Positions 1 through 28,599 of a stretch of DNA of 64,000 nucleotides are shown here, in pieces. Positions within the stretch are counted from its first letter, which is position 1. Each line of letters opens with the position of its first letter. Source of the DNA: Lumbricus rubellus (taxonomy: Eukaryota > Annelida > Clitellata > Crassiclitellata > Lumbricidae). Below the pieces are notes generated by a model. That model saw nothing but the letters and a program-made list of their open reading frames with translations, did no database searches and was not told where the DNA came from. The stretch is taken from positions 47,653,369 through 47,717,368 of the forward strand of contig OX243815.1 in assembly GCA_945859605.1 (NCBI GenBank), given 5' to 3'. Made by a program: the position numbers and the translations under genes.

Positions 1-1500
1 TAAGCGAGCCCGTGGAACAAGCAGTTGTCCCTTCGCAGCGGAGCGAAGGGCCCGACGCGCTTCAATGTCAGAGACAGGACGACAGAGGACGCGCAGATAA
101 GATGGAGCACAACCAAGAATACATCGAGAAACAAGGGCAGCAATGCGGTAATTGATGCGTTGGGCTATTGGCAGCCAATGCAGCACATCACGCATGTAAG
201 CAGAGACAGGCGAAAATTTAGGAATTCGTCCGATGAGTCGGGCAGCAGAGCGTAGAACCCGATCTAACCGTCCCAGAACCCCAAGGGGAAGGCCAACAAG
301 GATTGAGCAGCAATGGTCAATACGACTAGTTACAAAGGCGTGAACAAGCACAACTAGCGCATCATGAGAGAGAGAGCGAGCAATCACACGGAGTTGACGA
401 AGCTGATAATAACAGCTTCGAGCGACAAGGTTAACATGCTGGGTGAGACTGAGTTCACAGTCAAGGGTGACACCCAGGTCACGGACCGTAGAAGAGAAAG
501 TAACATCCGGAAACAATTGAGCTAGCAGAGGCAGGTCAATATTCTCAAGTTGCCGACGGCCGCCCAGCCAAATGAATTGCGTTTTACTGGGATTTAAGAG
601 AAGCCGGTTTGACGCCATCCAAGAAGAAAGGACGTCAACAGTCAGGCACATCAGGCGCACAGTGTTAACTGAGTCAAATGGGCTAGAATGTATGTAAGCT
701 TGAGTGTCATCAGCAAAGATTTGGTGAAGGAGCCCCTGAGACTCAAGTAGAGAACAGAGATCAGCCGTGTAGAGAAGATATAACAGAGGGCCAAGTACGG
801 AGCCCTGAGGTACACCAAGGGGAGCAGGAACCCAGAGGGACCTAGAGGAACCAATAACCACACAGTTTGAACGGTCGGATAAGAAGGAACGCAGCCATTC
901 TAGAGGCTGGCCAACTAACCCAAAGGATGTAGAAAGACGTTGTAAGAGGATGGAGTGGTCCACAGAATCGAATGCAGAAGAAACATCGAAGAGAGCCAAG
1001 AGTGTAACCTGACCGCGGTCCATAGCAGAGTACAGGTCAGAAAGCAGCCTGAGCAAAAGGGTCTCTGTGGAGTGGTACCTCCGGAAGCCCGACTGCTGCG
1101 AAGGGATCAGCTCATTAACATCTAAATATGCAATCAACTGATTAGCAACAATGCGCTCTAGAAGTTTAGAGAGAAAAGTTACATTTGCAATCGGACGATA
1201 GTTAGCTGGATCATTCACATCTAAACCATCACGCTTAAGAACAGGCAGAAGAATCGATCGTTTCTGTGAAGCTGGTAAACATGTCTCACTGATAGATCGG
1301 TTGCATAGGTTCGTGAGGAAAGGCAGTAGGTCGTCAATAAGTTCCTGCACAAGAAATGTAGGTGCAGGATAATCACGGACATTAATTGTGGACTGAAGAT
1401 TGTTAAGGTGGCAGCTGTGGAAAATTGGTTTTCTAGCCCACCTGTGTCCCGAGTCAACCCAGCAACGAGAAGGTCTATGCCAGCCGTACATTGGGTCGGT
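1..1500 (-). mobile_element. CR1/L2-like non-LTR retrotransposon, RT domain and C-terminus, cut by window edge
   Basis: Read on the minus strand, one frame (codons on positions 3k+1) is open from about 1470 down to base 1. It carries the order of reverse-transcriptase motifs expected of CR1/L2/Jockey-type elements: NYRPIAN near 1200, a GFRRYHSTET block near 1085, ALFDVSSAFDSVDH near 980, GVPQGSVLGPLL near 810, and the catalytic FADDTQ near 710. A conserved C-terminal segment (IAQRINYRIAALV) lies around 150. No stop is seen, so the RT part could be fairly young, but the 3' end lies outside the window and the 5' limit is unclear. Four-base-scale matches to its C-terminus recur at 25.1, 27.1 and 31.8 kb, so this family was active here more than once. 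Clade assignment is from motif style only. Confidence 0.85.
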
Positions 1501-1644
1501 GGGAAGATTAGACGGTGAGGAAGACGATTGGTCTGACCATCTGCCTTCATGACATGTCGAAGCGAAGAAAATAAAGTTGCCAACATTTCATACGTATGAC
1601 TGCCTCTCAGGCTAACCCCAAGGACATGAATGCTCAATTTTTTT

Positions 1645-2125
1645 ATTTACTACTAGCTGTACCCGGCCACGCGTTGCTGTGGCAGAAAAGACCGCCCTCC
1701 CCCTCCCCGTCCCCGTCCTTTTCCCCCTCCCCCTCCCTCTTCGTCTCGCTCCCTCCTTTCCACCCTCACACCGTTCCTCCTCGACAGCGACATATGCGCT
1801 ATCGCTACTTTTGGGCGACTTGTGGCAACCCAGATCATCTAGCGACTTTTGGGCGACTTTACAGCGTGATTTCGGGACAACACGTTTCGAAAATCTGACA
1901 ACCCCGCGCGGTGTTGTTGAATTTGCAAATGGCGGTTGAACGGAATTCAAAGTTCACTTTTTGTGAAAAAGATTGCGTTTTTTCGGGGAAAAAACATAAT
2001 ACAACACGGTTCTATTGGAGTGGAAGGTTTTGTAAACTTTTCAAAACCAATCGGTCCGTCAGTTTTCGAGAACACTCATGGCAAACTATTGGAAAGTTTC
2101 ATTTTTATTTATATAGATAATGTGG
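1645..2125 (+). repeat. Dispersed repeat, copy 1, with pyrimidine-rich tract
   Basis: Begins ACTAGCTGTACCCGGCCACG, continues through a C-rich tract (1690-1770) and ends near TTATTTATATAGAT. The same order (start, C-rich tract, GAATTTGCAAATGGCGG block, TATATAGAT tail) is found at 55085-55615. Open frames here on both strands are low-complexity and not genes. The family is not assigned. Confidence 0.75.
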
Positions 2126-3089
2126 CTTGTGTAGCATGATACTGCAACATATGTCACATAGGGCCTATGTCCTTCATGTAACAGGTATTTTACGATGAGC
2201 ATTGAGCAGAATGAGCACGTCTTGTTTAGACCTATATAACAGCGTGGAAAGGTTTTGAATGTGTCCTTAAAACGTGCGCGCTCTGATTTATCGGCTTGCG
2301 CGTCCCGGATTTTTATCGCCTCAAACTGTAACCGAAGCAAATTTTAAACACCATGATCCAATGCTTTCAACGATATCCGCTGATCAGCACTGGTTTTCTG
2401 TAACTAGCGATTTTACCCAGTTCTCCAGTCTTTTCTGAAGCGTGAGTTAGTTTTTCATTTATTAACACTAATATAAATAATTAAATATAATATAAAAAAA
2501 TTATTCATTCAGCAATCCGTTTGAGAGACCGACACCGGTCACAATGTAGGTCTACAACAATTGAAACAATTCACAAGAGCGTAGATAACAGACAGAATAC
2601 ACAAATCGTAACTACTAACAGGACAGACAGCCTGCAATAATTGGCGCTAATAGCAGCCTACAAAGCACGTCCGTCCTATCATGGGGCGCGAACTCGTTAC
2701 CTCTCGCTCTCTACGTCAGCGTGTTATCCACTGCGCTACGGGCCTTCGAATGAGTTGTAGGCCTATTGCATGTGTTTATAGCAAATATCAGTGTTTAGTT
2801 TGGTAATCTTGGTTGCAAGAACGGCAGATTACCGTCCTTAATCCCCTTAATACTTATACAAGGTCAAACAGGGTCTCAATCGGTATCTCTGAACACGGTC
2901 CCATGGAAAGCTAGCCACGCCTCTACTTGTCGAAGTAAATGGTAGGCCTAATGTTCTTGTGACTGAGGATGTTCTTAGCAATCTGAAATAGTGGAGTCCA
3001 GAAATTGCATCAATGGAGTGTTAAGTGCCATCTGTTACTCTGCGCAGGTTGCTGTTGCAGGAAATCCGCTGCAATAAAGAATCACAAAG
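2126..3089. other. Intergenic region and 5' UTR of SLC5 copy A
   Basis: No coding signal was recognised. It contains a SINE (2640-2745). A splice acceptor at 3059-3060 (TTGCTGTTGCAG), 30 bases before the first ATG of the transporter, suggests that the 5' UTR is spliced and the promoter lies further upstream. I could not identify a TATA box or initiator with confidence. Confidence 0.5.
2640..2745 (-). repeat. tRNA-derived SINE fragment
   Basis: On the minus strand the sequence reads GTAGCGCAGTGGATAACACG (tRNA A-box-like), then a segment ending near GTTCGCGCCCC (B-box-like), then the tail TAGCGCCAATTATTGC. A near copy lies at 41170-41285. It looks like a Pol III-derived SINE rather than a functional tRNA, because the acceptor and anticodon stems do not fold well by eye. 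Confidence 0.65.
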
Positions 3090-20852
<17,763 letters not shown>

Positions 20853-22550
20853 AGTAGGTAAATAATCATTGGAGGAAGTTGCCTTATTGCCTAGTGGCAA
20901 GTGCTCCAACTTTACAGTTCAACGGTCATAGACAGATTTATTTTAAACTGAGCTTATATGCAATCGATAGACATATCTAACTAAAGAAAATAAAACAATA
21001 AAATAATGGAATCACAAAAACTGCTGTTGAATTATTTTTATTTAAGAATAGATACCACAATGAGCCGCTGAATCTTGCGAAAGTCATAGTTGGCGTTAAA
21101 AGGTATTGGCAATAAGTGCAATACAGATCAGTCGTCATTGCGTCTACCTCTAGCTCTATCCATGAAATTCAATGGCATTCCTTCAAGATAATTATTCAGA
21201 GGCCCTCCTGAACTAGACACGCCTAAAAGGGCAGTCCTGTGTAGACAGTGTAGTTGATAACCTAGAACGAGTTAGGCCAGTCCTGAGGAAGGAAATGCAT
21301 GCCACATGGGAAGTAGGGGTCTGCGGGTATACCCGTACCCGCGGGTTTACCATACCCGGAGCGGATCCTGGGGGTCAATCCTGCATTGGTGTTCACCTGG
21401 TCACCGCCATCACAGATTAAAAAAAGTCCACTACCCGAAATAGAAATAAAACGTTCATGAGAACCTTAAAATCAAGAAGAACAAGAAACCTGAAAAAGCT
21501 GCTAAAACAAATAATATAGTAGTAAGCAAAGGAACTACCGGTAATGACAAATATATGAATCATACTTTTTATGCAATCCACGAAGAATCAAACAAATTTG
21601 TTATTAACGGGAGCCTTCAGGCATCTCCTCTACACAACTGAAAATGATAGTTTTGCATTTTCTACATTCATATAAACTACAAGCCTATAAAGTACAGAAT
21701 ATATAAATGAACAGTTTACTATCTAGTTCTCATTACTTAGCAACGTTTACATGCTTTAACAATAACAAAGTTTTCAGAACTTTGACAAGAACAATGGGTG
21801 TACAACAAAACCTTTTCAGAACACGGCAGAAACCATTCTCTGGCAACTGTCAACAAAGCCAGAAGTCCACTCTTCAGCAGGACATAGATTTAACAATTAA
21901 AGACAACAAAATTCAAGTTTGCAATTAAACAGATTCAGATAAATTGAAGATCAAAGCTGAAGCAACCCATTCAAAAGTACTTAATATAATTATTATCATG
22001 GAAATTCCAAACAAACATAATGAACGGAAATGCAAATTACACAAGGCCTAGTCAATCAGAATACATGTATAAGATATGTGCAGCATTATCTACAACTAGT
22101 GAGGTTTTAATCTCCTTCTGATTTCAACTACCATCATACTAAATCTTCACCCACCAACTGAGGCAATGCAAACCTAAAACCATAGATACTGTCAAGCTGC
22201 AACATTTTCAAAATAATTACATTACTAGAACTCACATCCCACTTCATATCCCAACTACCTAAAAGTAACTTTGAAACGGACACCACTTGGAATATAGAAT
22301 GAGCACCAAACTGGTGGGTAATTCCAAATTACTTAAACTACCTGCTGTTCCAAAACCAATTGATTATGCTACTACATTATCTTGTGCATTTTCGTTATCA
22401 GTGCATTTAAATCAAGAAACAAGAATATTGAAATAACGAAGAATTGGATTAAAGAAATAAAATAACAAAATACCCTGATAATCCAATTAAGAAAAAAATG
22501 AGACAAACATAAATTCAGATAGTACGAAAATATACTAGTTCACTAACTAA
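20853..22550. other. Intergenic, no gene recognised
   Basis: An AT-rich stretch with a GC-rich patch near 21310-21370 (repeated ACCCG/GCGGGT). The frame at 21707-21928 lacks homology and splice context. I see nothing convincing here. Confidence 0.5.
20985..21006 (+). terminator. Poly(A) signal cluster of SLC5 copy A
   Basis: AAATAAAACAATAAAATAAT lies about 135 bases after the stop codon and includes two AATAAA hexamers, so it is a likely 3' end of the transcript. Confidence 0.6.
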
Positions 22551-22551
22551 T

Positions 22552-23125
22552 TACAACCAGAATAATAATAATGACAATTGATATGGCATCTCAATGTGGC
22601 CACACCACTACAAGGCCGTCTCGCAAAGCTAAGTAGACAAGAGGTAAAAATAATGACAATTGATATGGCATCTGAATTGAATGTGGCCACACCACTACAA
22701 GGCCATCTCACAAAGCTAACTAGACCATAGGTATAAAAATATAATAATGACAATTGATATGGCACCTCATTGTGGCAACACCACTACAAGGACGCCTCAC
22801 AAAGCTAACTAGACAATAGATGAAAAAAAGTTAATAATGACAATTGATATGGCATCTAAATGTAGCCATATCACTACAAGGCCGCCTCACAAAGCTAACT
22901 AGACAATAGATAAAAAAGTTAATAATGACAATTGATATGGCATCTCAATGTAGCCATATCACTACAAGGCCGCCTCACAAAGCTAACTAGACAATAGATA
23001 AAAAAGTTAATAATGACAATTGATATGGCATCTCAATGTAGCCATATCACTACAAGGCCGCCTCACAAAGCTAATTAGACAATAGGTATCAAAAAATATA
23101 ATAACGACAATTGATATGACATCTC
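22552..23125 (-). repeat. About 90-bp tandem array made of retrotransposon 3' tails
   Basis: About six and a half units of roughly 86-91 bases, each with GACAATTGATATGGCATCTC, then GCCACACCACTACAAGG, then CGCCTCACAAAGCT. Read on the minus strand, the unit matches the 3' tail that follows the CR1-like RT end at 38610-38680 (GTGAGGCGCCCTTGTAGCAG...GGCGCCATATAATTAA). Units differ from each other by a few bases. It lies just upstream of the first zinc-finger exon. Confidence 0.85.
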
Positions 23126-23173
23126 AATGTGGCAACACTATTGATTTGCGGAGAGTCATTTTAACTCTTGCAG

Positions 23174-23338
23174 GTTGAAAAAGACGAATCAGATGGTGAG
23201 AAGAACGGTGCAAACACAGATGACGTAGAGGTTCTCGATTGGAAGTGTAAGAATTGTAAACGTCACAACAACTCTATGTACTTGACCTGCATCCTTACCT
23301 ATTTCACAGTGATACTTCAGTGTAATAGCTTATTCTGA
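23174..23338 (+). pseudogene. RanBP2-type zinc-finger exon, copy a (second Cys pair lost)
   Basis: After an acceptor (CTCTTGCAG) the frame reads an acidic lead, then DWKCKNCKRHNNSMYLTC. This is the first half of a RanBP2/NZF finger (W-x-C-x2-C-x10-C), but the expected final Cys is replaced by ILTYF and the frame stops at 23336-23338. Sequence around it (ATTGATTTGCGGAGAGTCAT) repeats upstream of copy c at 25980, so it arose by duplication. It is probably non-functional as a zinc finger. Confidence 0.6.
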
Positions 23339-23815
23339 AGGTTTTGGCAAGTTTACTGTGTTCTTTAAACTGAAAGCCGTTACCTATACACTGAACAGTA
23401 CCTATGCCTCTAACAGCACTGAAAAATTTCTGTCTTTGCAAGCGCAGTTTTCATCAAGCTGAAGCACTTAACTATGCTTCTTACACTAGACAAATCCGTT
23501 ATTGCTTTGATTCAAAGCTTGTTTGATTTTTCTGCAGGATGTTGATTTAGTTGCAACTTTTTGATTGCTTATTAATAATGTTTTCCTCTCTCCCTAATGA
23601 TCTCTATATTCCTGCAATTCAATGTGCTATCATGTGATTTAAAAAAATATTTTTACACGAATAATGGGTGGCCCTATTAGCGGGATTGTCCACCCCTTCT
23701 GGGTTTCCCCTTCTTAACAAAATTATGTTAAAGTATTGTTCACTGCCATTTGTATCATGTTTGTTTGTTTTAGTTCAGGAAAAAATAAATAATAATAAAT
23801 AATAATAATAACAAG

Positions 23816-23968
23816 ACGAACCAAATGACGAGGTGCATAATTGGAATGGAGAAGATGCAGAAGACGACGATTCCGACTAGAAATGCAGGAACTGCAAGCG
23901 ACATAATAGATCACAGTACCTTACTTGTCTTCATTGTCTTCGAATGCGCTGTCCAGGCGGTGACTTTG
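23816..23968 (+). pseudogene. RanBP2-type zinc-finger exon, copy b (Trp codon is TAG)
   Basis: The frame gives an acidic segment with EDAEDDDSD, then TAG at 23878-23880 exactly where the finger's invariant Trp should be, then KCRNCKRHNRSQYLTCLHCL with both Cys pairs intact (C-x2-C-x10-C-x2-C), then a donor (TTTG|GTGTGT at 23968). The acceptor side is degraded by AAT expansion. A single G-to-A change of TGG explains the stop. It is either a decayed copy or, less likely, a sequencing error. Confidence 0.7.
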
Positions 23969-24432
23969 GTGTGTGTTCTTTGTTAATAACAAGAAACTGC
24001 TAATAGATGTGTGTATATTAACTACTAACTTTGAGTTTACGGCAGTTGTCCCAACCTCTGTTTAATTTAAAACATGTCAATTTTCTAGTGGTGACCAATC
24101 AACGTAAAGTAGTTTCATGTATTTTTTCAGGTTAGTCTTTTATTTTATTGACGAGCAATGTTCGTCATATTCAACTACAGTGTTTCATCTGTTCTATTCT
24201 ACCTTCAGTTTATATGATCCATTAATTATTGGCGATTATGTATCAGCAATGAGAATAAGAGTTTTTCACATGTCTTACAGAATAACTGCAATAAAAGGTG
24301 CTGAGGTTCACACTGGTTTTAAGCATTGACAATATTTTTGGTACATGTAATTGTAGTCTCGGGAATTTTACAATGCCAAAAAGTGACCAGCTTATTATTC
24401 ATTTCGTTTAGGTGACGACTGTTTTCTTGCAA

Positions 24433-24644
24433 TGAACGTTCAATCTCCGATTAACTGCATGGGAGCCTGTTTTGAAGACTCATCCTGTAAAAATGGTACC
24501 TCTGTTGTACGAGGATCCAGATTATATAAGATCCTCAAGATGGCGGATTCTTGTCACCCGGAAACTACACTTTCATTCATGCAAGGACTTGCAAAGCGTT
24601 TCTTCTGGAAAGCCCAGCCCGTTAAGAAGATGAAGTTGTTGGAG
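24433..24644 (+). pseudogene. PARP N-terminal catalytic exon, copy 1, damaged
   Basis: Aligned with the intact copies at 29166 and 27484, the acceptor CAG is CAA (24430-24432). About four bases are inserted near 24467 and one base is missing near 24528. The frame is therefore shifted in the middle and restored for MADSCHPETTLSF...MKLLE before the GTAAAA donor. Confidence 0.6.
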
Positions 24645-24739
24645 GTAAAAGAATTTTAATTTAAGACTTACAGGCATTCATTCTTACTATGAACTTATAA
24701 AAATGACTAGCTTATTATTCGGCTGCATTTCATTATTTA

Positions 24740-24954
24740 GGTAATGAACTGCTGCAATCTCCGTTGAGCTGGGAACCTGCCGTGAGAAATAATTCAATCA
24801 GAATGGTTCCACTGCTTTATGATGATCCGGAATACACAAGATTTCTTCATATGTCGGATTCGTGTCATCCGGCCTCAACAATCAAGTTCGAACAAGCATT
24901 AAAGAAGCACTGCAGGGGAGCTGAAAGAAAGAGAAGAACACGAAGCTTTTGGAG
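24740..24954 (+). pseudogene. PARP N-terminal catalytic exon, copy 2, acceptor deleted
   Basis: LQSPLSWEPAVRNNS...LLYDDPEYTRFL...SDSCHPAST is preserved, but the TTTTCTTGCAG acceptor found in the other copies is deleted. The exon end also carries extra bases before GGAG|GTAAAT. Confidence 0.55.
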
Positions 24955-25039
24955 GTAAATGGATTTTAATTTAAGACTTACAGGCATTCGTTCAGTCTAT
25001 GAACTTATATAGCCCCACGTCAAGAATACTACGCAGGGG

Positions 25040-25260
25040 CGCTCCCAGACACAGCAAAAGAAAAATGACTTGAGAGATTTAGGAAACAAAGTGTGATTGA
25101 TCAGATGCAATAAATATAGCTTCGTAGGGAGGTTTATCCCAGAAAAATCTGCGTTTCCTGGCAGCTAAGCGAGACCGTGGAATTAGGAGTCACCCTTCGT
25201 ATCGGAGCGAAGACGTGAAATGCTTCAACGTGCGAGCAATGAAAATCAAAGTTTCTCACG
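25040..25260 (-). mobile_element. CR1-like 3' fragment (same family as the left edge)
   Basis: Contains CAGCTAAGCGAGACCGTGGA and the following GGAGCGAAGACG...TTCAACG block, matching the left edge of the window (GCGAGCCCGTGGA...GAGCGAAGGGC...TTCAATG). Near-identical fragments occur at 27035-27240 and 31690-31960, each flanked by the same TTTATGAAACAAAG(T/C)TTGATTGATCAGATG sequence. The unit seems to have been copied together with the surrounding exon duplication. Confidence 0.65.
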
Positions 25261-25353
25261 TGTACTTCAGAATAAAATAATTACAGGTCTACAAGAGAAG
25301 CTTTGTGGGTGATAATTTGATAAAATTTACTTCTTCGTTTATTTGTTTTACAG

Positions 25354-25443
25354 GATGTTGACAATGATGTAGTTGTGTGGCCGAAACTTGTTGAAACACG
25401 TCAGAGCAAGCGCAGAAAGAAGTTGCCAACTCGACCTATTAAG
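25354..25443 (+). CDS. Small exon with basic, NLS-like segment (copy 1)
   Basis: Bounded by TTTGTTTTACAG and GTAAAG, with 30 codons in phase 0: DVDNDVVVWPKLVETRQ, then SKRRKKLPTRPIK. The basic run could be a nuclear localisation signal. A shorter duplicate (GDDDDVV then GRKRRQKS) with near-identical flanks lies at 36200-36250. It is presumably part of the zinc-finger/PARP gene; the link is inferred from position. Confidence 0.5.
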
Positions 25444-26025
25444 GTAAAGTCATTGTTGTTGTGATGTAGCTGTCCATTGTTAATAAACATTGATACGATT
25501 ACCATTCCAGGTGCCTTTGATTGCTTCCTTTGTCTCTGCACACATATCTTTGTGCCACATTACATTAAGTCCATTCATTCTGAGAATTTATATTAGCGCC
25601 TCTTGAAGAAACCTACTCAGAGGCGTGCTCTGCGCTGGCCTGTTTGATGTTGAGTGTCATTAAGAAAAAAATAAAAAATATTACACAAGTTAGCAATTGC
25701 ACAGTAAGCTTGAAGAGTCGCCATTGTCTCGCGCGCACACACACACACAGGTGGACCCAACCAACGGACGGATTAAGTGCATTAAACTTAGGCATCCTTA
25801 TCTGTTTTCATAGTGATTCCTCTTTACAGTGTAATAGTCTATTTAGTTTGGGAAAAACTTTCCTGTGCTCTATATAACTGAAAGCCTCTAATATCAATGA
25901 AAAGTTGCTGTGTCATTGCGAGCAGTTTTCATCAAGCTGAAGCACTTAATTGTGCCTCTTACACTAGACAGATCCATTATTGATTTGCGGAGGGTCATTT
26001 TAACTCTTGTTTGATTTTTCTGCAG

Positions 26026-26176
26026 GATGAAAGGAAAGAACCTGACGATGACGACGACGAGGATGCGGAGGACGATAATGAGGACTGGCAGTGTCGGCAT
26101 TGTGGGACGAACAACAGCGAGCAGTACCTCACATGCTGTTGCTGCCTTCGCCTCAGACATCGAGTTGATGACTTTG
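26026..26176 (+). CDS. RanBP2-type zinc-finger exon, copy c (intact)
   Basis: After TTTTTCTGCAG the exon encodes a strongly acidic lead (DDDDDEDAEDDNED) and then DWQCRHCGTNNSEQYLTCCC, completing W-x-C-x2-C-x10-C-x2-C, the RanBP2 zinc-finger pattern. Fingers of this class bind RNA or ubiquitin; which applies here cannot be told. The donor equivalent to copy b (TTTG|GTGTG) reads TTTG|TTGTG, so splicing at this point may be altered and the end is approximate. Confidence 0.65.
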
Positions 26177-26702
26177 TTGTGTATTTACTCCAAACAAGAA
26201 TAAACTGCTAATAGATGTGTGTATAATAACTATTAACTTTGAGTTTACGGCAGCTGTTCCAACCTTTGTTTAAAACATGTCAATTTTACTAGTGCAATCT
26301 GGTCTTAAGAAGTTTAACTTGTTTATTTTCGTCAAATTAGTCCTTCATTTTGCCGACGAGCAATGTTCGTCATATTCAACCGCAGTGTTTCATCTGCTTC
26401 TATTCTACATTCAGTTTATAAGATCAATTATTTGCGATTACGCGTCAGCAATGAGAATCAGATTTTTCATGTATTACTGAATAGATGCACTGATGTTGTG
26501 GTACTGTCATCCAGAAAGGTACTTCTGTAAGCAGGTGCATGCATGACACCATTTGGCGCTGAGGTTCGCGCTGGTTCAAGCACTTTCAACATGTTTGGTA
26601 AATGTAATTGTTGTCTTGGGAATTTAACAATGCCAAAAAGTGACTAGCTTATTATTCAGCTGCATTTCGTTGTTTAGGTAATGAAATGCTGTTTTCTTGC
26701 AG

Positions 26703-26908
26703 AGATACTTCAACCACCGCTAAGTTGGGATCCTGTGCTAAGAGACATTCCTGTCAAATTGGTTCCATTGATGTACAATGATCCGGAATATGCCAGGTTT
26801 CTTAAGATGTCGAAATCCTGCCACCCGGCCTCAACACTCACTTTCTTCCAGGCATTCAAGAAGAGGATCTGGGGCGCTGACAGCGAGAAGAAAATGAAAC
26901 TTTTATAA
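26703..26908 (+). pseudogene. PARP N-terminal catalytic exon, copy 3, last codon TAA
   Basis: It has a good acceptor (TTTTCTTGCAG) and an open frame, ILQPPLSWDPVLRD...MYNDPEYARFLKMSKSCHPAST...EKKMKLL. The last codon, GAG in other copies, is TAA immediately before GTAAAT. The protein would end here. Confidence 0.65.
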
Positions 26909-27034
26909 GTAAATGCATTTTAATTTAAGACTTACAGGCATTCATTCAGTCTATGAACCTACATAGCCCCCCCCCCCATCAAGAATACTACGCAGGGGCG
27001 CTCCCAGGCACAGCAAAAGAAAAATGACTTGGGA

Positions 27035-27240
27035 GATTTATGAAACAAAGTTTGATTGATCAGATGTAATAAATATAGCTTCGTAGGGAGGTTTATTCCA
27101 GAAAAATCTGCGTTTCCTGGCAGCTAAGCGAGACCGTGGAATTAGGAGTCACCCTTCGTATCGGAGCGAAGACGTGAAATGCTTCAACGTCCGAGCAATG
27201 AGAATCAGAGTTTCTCAAGTGTGCTTCAGAATAAATGCAT
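27035..27240 (-). mobile_element. CR1-like 3' fragment, second copy
   Basis: Same fragment and same flanks as 25040-25260. On the minus strand a frame ends SLSCQETQIFLE, matching the third copy near 31750. It indicates that the block from here to the preceding PARP exon was duplicated as a unit. Confidence 0.65.
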
Positions 27241-27483
27241 TGACGTTGTGGTTCTGCCATCTGGAAAGGTACTGCTGTAAGCAGATGCATGACACCATTT
27301 GGCGCTGAGGTTCGCTGTGGTTTAGGCATTGTCAATTTATGTCTGTTACATGTAATTGTAGTCCAAGAATTTTTACAATGCCCAAAAAATGAAATCATGG
27401 GAACCAACCCCTGCACACCCCCGGCCAGCTTATTTATTATTCAGCTGCGTTTCATTTCGTAATGACATGCTGTTTTCTTGCAG

Positions 27484-27695
27484 TGAGCCTCCAGCCGCCT
27501 CTCCATTGGGAACCGGTCGTCAGGGATGAACTGCTAAAGAAACGTCGGTTACCGGTGAATGACCTAGACTACCAGGGTTTCTTAGAACTGTCAAAGACGT
27601 GCCATCCATGCACGACCTTCACGTTTACTCCAAAAGGGATCAAAAACCGATTGTTTGGAAAGCCAGACGCCGAAAAGATAATGAATCTGCAAAGT
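27484..27695 (+). CDS. PARP N-terminal catalytic exon, copy 4 (intact)
   Basis: Acceptor TTTTCTTGCAG, donor AGT|GTAAGT, entry phase 1, exit phase 0, no stop. The segment LQPPLHWEPVVRD, then NDLDYQGFLELSKTCHP, aligns by pattern with the start of PARP14-like ART domains (the LP..W / SPEY / F..TC order). It can splice in phase to the exon at 28414 or 32787. The middle of the exon is divergent compared with copies 3, 5 and 6. Confidence 0.6.
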
Positions 27696-27699
27696 GTAA

Positions 27700-28410
27700 G
27701 TGGATTTTAATTTAAACTTACGGGCGATACATATATTACATGTACTTGCGCAAGGAGCGGGGGGGGGGTGATCGGATTTAGACGATTTTACATGTGGGTG
27801 CATAGGCCTACGGTAAGGGTGGGGTCTCGAAAAAATGTGTACACGTGAAAATAAATGTCTAATTATCATGTCCACACTAATTAGCACTATTTTAAACTCT
27901 GTATAAATTATCCTTCTAGTTGATGTATGGCATTAGATTATATTATCTAAAATCCATGTGCAGTTGTCCTACACTTTAAACATCTTATAGATGACTTTAG
28001 CTAATTAATTTATGTAAAACGGTGTTAGAGAAGCTTGGTTGTATGTGTAGGGAAGGTCCATAAAATGTATTAGGTGCAACATGGACAGGTATGAAAATAG
28101 AATGTGTTTGCACACATAATTTTTGGATGGTTATTTATAATGCATAGTATTTTCTAGTAGGCAACTAGTCCAAGTTAGTTGGAGGCCAGATTGCAGTGTG
28201 CTCAAAAAGCAATGGAGGGTTTGATCAGATTGTATGTGTATTTGTATGTAGACTTTATAAAGCACATTTTTGGAACCCTTCATTGAGTTAACCTGAATTG
28301 TCTTGCATCTGCTGTTTACTGTGATAGACTTCTTTAAGACTGAAAACTGGTGCAAGGTGCTGCTCAAGTTTGGTATGATATCAATTACAATGAAGATGCC
28401 ATTTTTGCTG
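27700..28410 (+). other. Intron of the PARP-like locus; left part of a segmental duplication
   Basis: No coding signal. From about 27960 it matches 32230 onward (TCTTATAGATGACTTTAGCTA and following), marking one side of a duplication that includes the HGT exon. Confidence 0.55.
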
Positions 28411-28413
28411 TAG

Positions 28414-28597
28414 GTTTTCAGCATCCAGAACATAAAATCGTTTCAGTCCTACGAAGTCCAGAATAAACACGTAATGCAAATGAATGATCACAACGTCGTT
28501 AATGAGCAAGAGCTCTATCATGGAACGACTGCCAAAGGAGCGGTTGCGATTTGCGAAGGATTCTTCAACCGGTCGTAGGCCTATTCAGGCAGAAATG
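28414..28597 (+). pseudogene. PARP HGT-motif exon, copy 1, with in-frame TAGGCC insertion
   Basis: The frame VFSIQNIKSFQSYEV...NEQELYHGTTAKGAVAIC...FFNRS is the PARP core with the nicotinamide-binding His-Gly-Thr. At 28576-28581 six bases TAGGCC, absent from the 178-base copy at 32787-32964, add an in-frame stop right after FNRS. The remaining YSGRN and the AATG|GTGAAT donor follow in frame. The length difference between the copies is exactly six bases. Confidence 0.75.
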
Positions 28598-28599
28598 GT

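Noticed and set aside
1612..1950. Several overlapping frames on both strands
   Set aside because: They come from the C-rich tract of a dispersed repeat and have low-complexity Pro/Ser or Arg/Gly composition.
2640..2745. Functional tRNA gene
   Set aside because: A- and B-box-like words are present, but the stems do not pair properly and a near copy with the same non-tRNA tail occurs at 41170-41285, which fits a SINE.
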